NCBI RefSeq assembly: GCF_910589235.1
Contig: NC_060970.1
Coordinates: 2,259,001 to 2,323,000 of the forward strand
From: Vespa crabro
Taxonomy: Eukaryota > Arthropoda > Insecta > Hymenoptera > Vespidae
DNA length: 64,000 nt
Direction: 5' to 3'
Positions 59,525-64,000 of this stretch are shown here, in pieces; position 1 is the first letter of the stretch, and each line of letters starts with the position of its first letter. The notes below the pieces were generated by a model, which was given only the letters and a program-made list of their open reading frames with translations, was not told the DNA's origin and did no database searches. The position numbers were made by a program, and so were the translations under genes.

Positions 59525-60447
59525 GTAAAAACATTTGCAGCAGGAAATCAAGAAAAAGAAGTATTTTCCGAAGAAGTTGAACATGCAACTGAGTTATATG
59601 AAAATTTAGAATTTTGGTATTGGTTTGTTTTTTTTAGCAGGAACAGATTTATTTTGAAATAGTATTTTATTTCGTTCATTGTACTTTAGTGATCATTTAA
59701 TATCAATTGGGCAATTAACATTTGGCGATCTTATGGCATTTTTGATGGTAACTGAAATAATTCAAAGATCTTTCTCTCAACTATCTTTATTGCTTGGAAC
59801 ATACGTAAGAGGAATCAATTCAAGTGCCTGAATTTTTTTAATATTTTATTATTTTTACTTGCAAGATTTTAGATATATTGTTTATAAACGATTTGAAATT
59901 TATTTTATGATACTTAAATATACCAACAATACCAATGGTAGTCGGAGGAAAGATAAAAAAGGATTCTCAGGGAATATAGAATTAAAAAATGTGAAATTTA
60001 ACTATTCAACTCGGTCGAATCATGTTATTTTGAAGAATTTTATTTTGAATATTAATATATGAATACAAATTATAATATTTTTTCAAACTATTTCATTATA
60101 TATTACGCATTATTAAATGTTATAGATCGTAAAAGCGGCGAAAGAAGATAATGCTCATGAATTCATTACAAAATTTCAATATAGTTATGAAATCTAAATT
60201 GGCAAGAGAAATGCTAAATTAACTGGTTGACTGAAGCAACCATCAATCTTTATATTAGTTGAAGCAATGTTGTATAAAAGGACTAAATATTGATAATTTA
60301 TCTCGTATCTTATCTTGTATTCTATATGAATTTTCTATTTTAGCTTTTTGGATTATTAAAGCGAAAGAATAGTTCACAATGCATTAGAAAATGTAAGCCG
60401 AGGTAGAACAGTATTGGCTATTATTCATAGATTAAGTACTATTAACG
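59525..60447 (+). pseudogene. ABCB8-like pseudogene, copy 2, 3' half
   Basis: Exon 5 starts at 59,525 (VKTFAAGNQEKEVFSEEVEH) and carries GQLTFGDLMAFLMVTEIIQR. Later pieces read SGNIELKNVKFNYSTRSNHV and ILKNFILNI (start of the nucleotide-binding domain), AAKEDNAHEFITKF, LDY.SERIVHNALENVSRGR and LAIIHRLSTI (H-loop). The exon present at about 27,590-27,770 in copy 1 (YDVDEGSI...) is missing here. Stops and frameshifts occur throughout. Confidence 0.8.
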
Positions 60448-60508
60448 CTTGTTGTGTACTTGGAGTGTAGGACATTTTAGACCAACTTTAAACTCAATTT
60501 AAATCAAG

Positions 60509-61308
60509 TTAACCCTTTGCACTCGGAGCCATTTTCGCGTGGATTAATTAGCAACTGGAGACGCTTTGTCGCGTTTTTGGTGAATTTCTTACTTCTAACT
60601 TAAAATGATTAAACACACAAATTATCCTATCAAACTTTTATATTTTAACATTTTATGTTATCTTTACGAAGATAATTTCTGAAACATTAGTCTTTGTAAT
60701 TTTACTTCGTATGATATTTCATATAACAATTGCCGAGATGGATTTCCGGCTTTTCAGAACAAATATTACAATAGTATGTTGTTTGATATTTTTTGCCGGC
60801 TTTATTTCTTTGAGAGCAGACTTTACAATCCTTCCTAATTCTTGTTAGAATGTTATACAGTTTTCCATTCAGGTGGATCTTTTCGGAATCGGAGGTTGAG
60901 GTTGAAGCTCGATCACTATTATCATCACTGCTCGTGTTCTCTCTATCGTCAAGCTGTCTGAGTATAGATATAATTTCTTCGTTAAGTAACGTTACATCAA
61001 ACTCATCTTCACTTGACTAAGTTCCATGCTTAGGGGATTAGAAACTTCAATTTTTATAGTCCTTTTGTCACGACTTTCAAGTTCGAACTAAGACCGAAAA
61101 TGAAATCCGGTTGATGGTTGCACATTAATTTCAGATGAGAAAACAATACTTCCATTGGAAACGAAGATTGTTATCTTCGTAACATTATACAGGAAGAGCT
61201 TAGGAACACAATTGAATGAAAGAAAACAAGAAGTTGTCACTGTGCATCGAATTTCTGCATCGAAATAAAGTAGTGAGCGAGTGTCACCTCTCCAGTGCAA
61301 AGGGTTAA
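60509..61308 (-). mobile_element. piggyBac deletion derivative with fused N- and C-terminal parts
   Basis: TTAA at 60,509-60,512 and 61,305-61,308; ends CCCTTTGCACTCGGAGCC and CCCTTTGCACTGGAGAGG. A minus frame without ATG (61,016-60,702, 105 codons to TAA) reads SSEDEFDVTLLNEEIISILR, an acidic N-terminal region, then LNGKLYNILTRIRKDCKVCS, TTYYCNICSEKP and LGNCYMKYHTK. It thus fuses the transposase N-terminus directly to the cysteine-rich C-terminal domain. Same terminus family as 50,358-51,180. Confidence 0.9.
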
Positions 61309-61309
61309 T

Positions 61310-63500
61310 TTTTGTCATTAGGATTTTTACAGTCATTTATCTGTAGTTGAGATATGTATCGTTATATACCAATTGACAGAATAGTCCGCGTTATGTCACA
61401 GTCGCTGAGTTGTGATCGAGTAAATTTTAAATTTGTAAAATCTGAAGTGTACCACATCCCATGTACACAGTAAATTATTTTTGCATTAATTTTTGATTTT
61501 CTATTATTAAAAATTTTTAGTCCATTCATGCTCTAAGTAATGTAATCCTTTATTTAAATGTGATAGAAATTATTTTCTAATTTTATATCTCATTCATATT
61601 TCAAATCAAATGCAATCGATGTGAATGGAAAACTAGCTATTATACAATACTATAATGAAAATAAAAGAATAGACTCTTTTGATCAGTTATGTCATTTATT
61701 TACTGTTTAACTCATTTGAAACAAATTGCATACCATATGTGCAATGCCTTTACGAGGCTATGAGACCGAGGTATAATAGTAATGATGAGCAATTTTCAGT
61801 TATTCTGAGTAAAATATTCGTCTAAATAAAAGTTGCTTTTTAATTAATAATATCTGTAAAATATACAAAAACATAATTTGTCATTGGTTTTCATTTGTAC
61901 CAAATAAAACAAAACGTTTTGTTTGAATTTTCGAAATCTACATTTTTAAGAAATTCAATACAGGAACCCATATATCTAAATCCATTTTTCAAATCTATCA
62001 TTAACATCAATAGTATCACCTTCTATTCATACCACCTAAATGAAAATCATTATCTTAAACCAGCGGGATCTGCGTATTCAGAATTTCTTATATGTAAGAA
62101 ATAATATCTTAAATCTTATTATCTTAAGCGTTGGCTTAGATAATACATTTTTTCTTTTCTTTGACCCATCTTTATCCGTGAATAAGTAAGACATTTGTTT
62201 AAACCACTCCTTACCCGTGAAAATGGAGCACCAACGACGACGCGTAACAATTCAGTCTTACAGAAAATTTTTCGCAGAAATCAATTGCACAGACGGTATG
62301 CAATCATCTTATTTATGCGAATTGACTTACGAATTGGCTGATTTCCATAGTAAGCAAGGTTTTCTTTTTACTGAAAATGAACAATATAATGAAAAAAACA
62401 AAAAAATTTGAATCCTTGGGATAAGTTTTATTTTTTACTGAAAATGAACAATATAATGAAAAAAAAAAACAATTTGGATCCTTGGGATCGTGTTTGGAAA
62501 AATTCACGTTTTCGAATGGATTAATAGAAAAAACTAATCATTGAATTTTAAGAATTTTCTTCAGTATTATTGGATATGACTGGTATAAATTTCATAAAGT
62601 TATTGAAATGTAAAATGCTGGTAGAAATGTTACAATATTTTTTCAATCTTGCCTGAAAGAACTCTATAAGCATTTTTGTAAGGATTATTTATTAGTGTGT
62701 TTTAATATATCATTCTTTCGAAATAATTTAAAATTAGGAATTAAGATCATATTCGGATTTAATGCTGAGAAAGATGGAAATAAATTCTATAAGATTATAG
62801 TATATAAAAAACAATGCTGATGTATGATTTATCCACATTCGAAAAACAGGAAAATTAAAATTTGATGTACTTCATATAGACACCCAATATGTAATTAGCA
62901 CAGCAATAATTTTTGCGTTCGGTGCATCGGTCACGAGTAAACATTTAATTATTTTTTTTATTATAATTTTGTACTTTTATAACTCTTTGTAGAGATATGA
63001 ATTTGTATGTATGGATATTTCAATAAAATGAATGGAAAAAAAAAATGGAAAATAATAGAGATTGATAAAATAATTAAATATTTTTTTCCTTCTCAAAATA
63101 AGCTTATACTTGTACTACAAAATAACTATACTTTTTGCAAAGATCATTTGAGTACTTATATTTTTTTGAAAAAAAACTTGTCTCAAAATGATTATGTCGT
63201 TAGATTTTTTTCGAAATATTAGAAATTAAAATAGATATTCGGTTTCTAATGAAAAAAGTCAATTTTTGAGCATTGCATGATTCTTGAATTTTTTTTTTAT
63301 AATGTCAAAATTGGAAATGCGTTTTCATAACTACTGGATTATTATTTCTGATGTTTCGAAGAATATACAAAATTTTTTTGGAGTAATAATCATTCATTCT
63401 GTATAAATGACAGCTGTTCAAAGTGCCTAAGGTGTAGCACATTCCAAATGCACAATTAGAAATTATTTTAAGTGTACATAACTAGGGTTAATATTATGTA
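61310..63500. other. AT-rich sequence; short tandem repeat, unrecognised small ORF
   Basis: A 67-bp tandem duplication occurs at about 62,365-62,490 (ACTGAAAATGAACAATATAA twice). An ORF at 62,217-62,411 (64 codons, MEHQRRRVTIQSYRKFF) precedes and overlaps it; I do not recognise it. Nothing else is supported. Confidence 0.5.
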
Positions 63501-63520
63501 CATATTATACATATATATAT

Positions 63521-63722
63521 GAGCCGTTTATTTTGAAAGTTGCCTAACTCCATTTGTCAATTTTATTCGGTTGCCATAATTACATGTACAACTTTATGTT
63601 ATTTATCAGTAAAGCATTTTAAATTGCTTATATTCTGAACAAATATGATAATTCTTGACACATAAGTTTTCAGAATTAGTTCAATAATTGAACCGTGTAG
63701 TTTGAAAGTGGCCTAACTCCGA
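63521..63722. repeat. Two direct copies of a MITE terminus
   Basis: GAGCCGTTTATTTTGAAAGT at 63,521 and GAACCGTGTAGTTTGAAAGT at 63,690, each followed by a GCCTAACTCC motif. They are related to the inverted ends of 37,937-38,178 but here lie in the same orientation, so they may be remnants of two elements. Confidence 0.65.
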
Positions 63723-63797
63723 TTTAAACTCGATTTAAAAAAAATCGAAAAAAAAAACAGAATTATAGAACAATATTCGTCTTAAAAAAAAAAAAAG

Positions 63798-64000
63798 CAC
63801 ATTATAGAAAGACACATTATAGCTTACAGTGACATATGCGCCGGGCAAAATAGAAACATTAAAGTAGCTTTAATGTGGTTAAAAATTGTCCAAACTTTGG
63901 AAAATAATGTGGAAATCATAGATCACAAATTTTTAATATCAGGACATTCGTTTTTACCAAATGATAGAGATTTTGGCGTGATAGAAATATCATTAAAAAA
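63798..64000 (+). CDS. Partial transposon-type ORF running off the right edge
   Basis: An open frame from about 63,798 to the window end reads IIAYSDICAGQNRNIKVALM, WLKIVQTLE and KFLISGHSFLPNDRDFGVIE. The pattern 'SD.C.GQN.N ... F...GH..M/L..D..F..IE' is, from memory of insect proteins, shared by a widespread transposon-derived group (DUF7869-like). That assignment is inference. No stop occurs before the edge. The start is not visible; an upstream exon or degraded sequence is possible. Confidence 0.5.

Noticed and set aside
1..64000. tRNA or rRNA genes
   Set aside because: No convincing tRNA box A/B pair, cloverleaf or rRNA sequence was noticed by eye. A covariance-model scan would be decisive.

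Overview
The window looks like insect chromosomal DNA. The non-satellite sequence is AT-rich, there are GT/AG introns, and the mobile elements are mariner, piggyBac, pogo, BEL/Pao and Ty3/gypsy types. A bee, ant or wasp is my best guess, but that is inference. Host gene density is very low. The only host gene that reads as intact is a small four-exon tetraspanin-like gene at 37.1-39.4 kb on the + strand.

Region by region. (1) 1-14,590 is one satellite array, cut by the left window edge. The basic unit is 90 bp, with 78 bp and 77 bp variants, about 165 units in all, and kilobase-scale duplications inside it. The minus strand stays open for up to 479 codons. (2) 14,590-22,300 holds two direct ~1.4 kb copies of a non-coding segment (14.6-16.0 and 20.9-22.3 kb). 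The first abuts the array. The second lies beside a single satellite-like unit at 20.59-20.66 kb. (3) 22.9-28.2 kb is a segmental duplication unit carrying a multi-exon pseudogene of a mitochondrial ABC half-transporter (ABCB8-like). Its second copy spans 43.9-49.6 and 59.45-60.45 kb. (4) 28.2-37 kb is a transposon graveyard: piggyBac deletion derivatives, a BEL/Pao gag remnant, a mariner inside another duplicated segment, and an unrecognised acidic ORF. (5) 37.1-39.4 kb is the tetraspanin-like gene, with two MITEs in intron 1. (6) 40-43 kb has a piggyBac remnant and a pogo/Tigger-like element. (7) 49,637-59,451 is a Ty3/gypsy-type LTR element with gag, protease, RT, RNase H, integrase and a possible env remnant. 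It is inserted in the second ABCB8-like copy. A piggyBac derivative sits in its 5' LTR and a mariner sits in its integrase region. It has no visible 3' LTR. (8) 60.5-64 kb has another piggyBac derivative, a MITE-like repeat pair, and an open ORF fragment of transposon type running off the right edge.

The most notable points are these. The satellite's core is nearly identical to a motif duplicated in the LTR of the gypsy element, and a satellite unit also sits in LTR-like sequence at 20.5 kb, so the array may be an amplified piece of an LTR. Common satellite variants fall mostly at silent positions of the minus-strand reading frame. Five independent piggyBac remnants each keep the C-terminal cysteine-rich domain while the catalytic core is gone.
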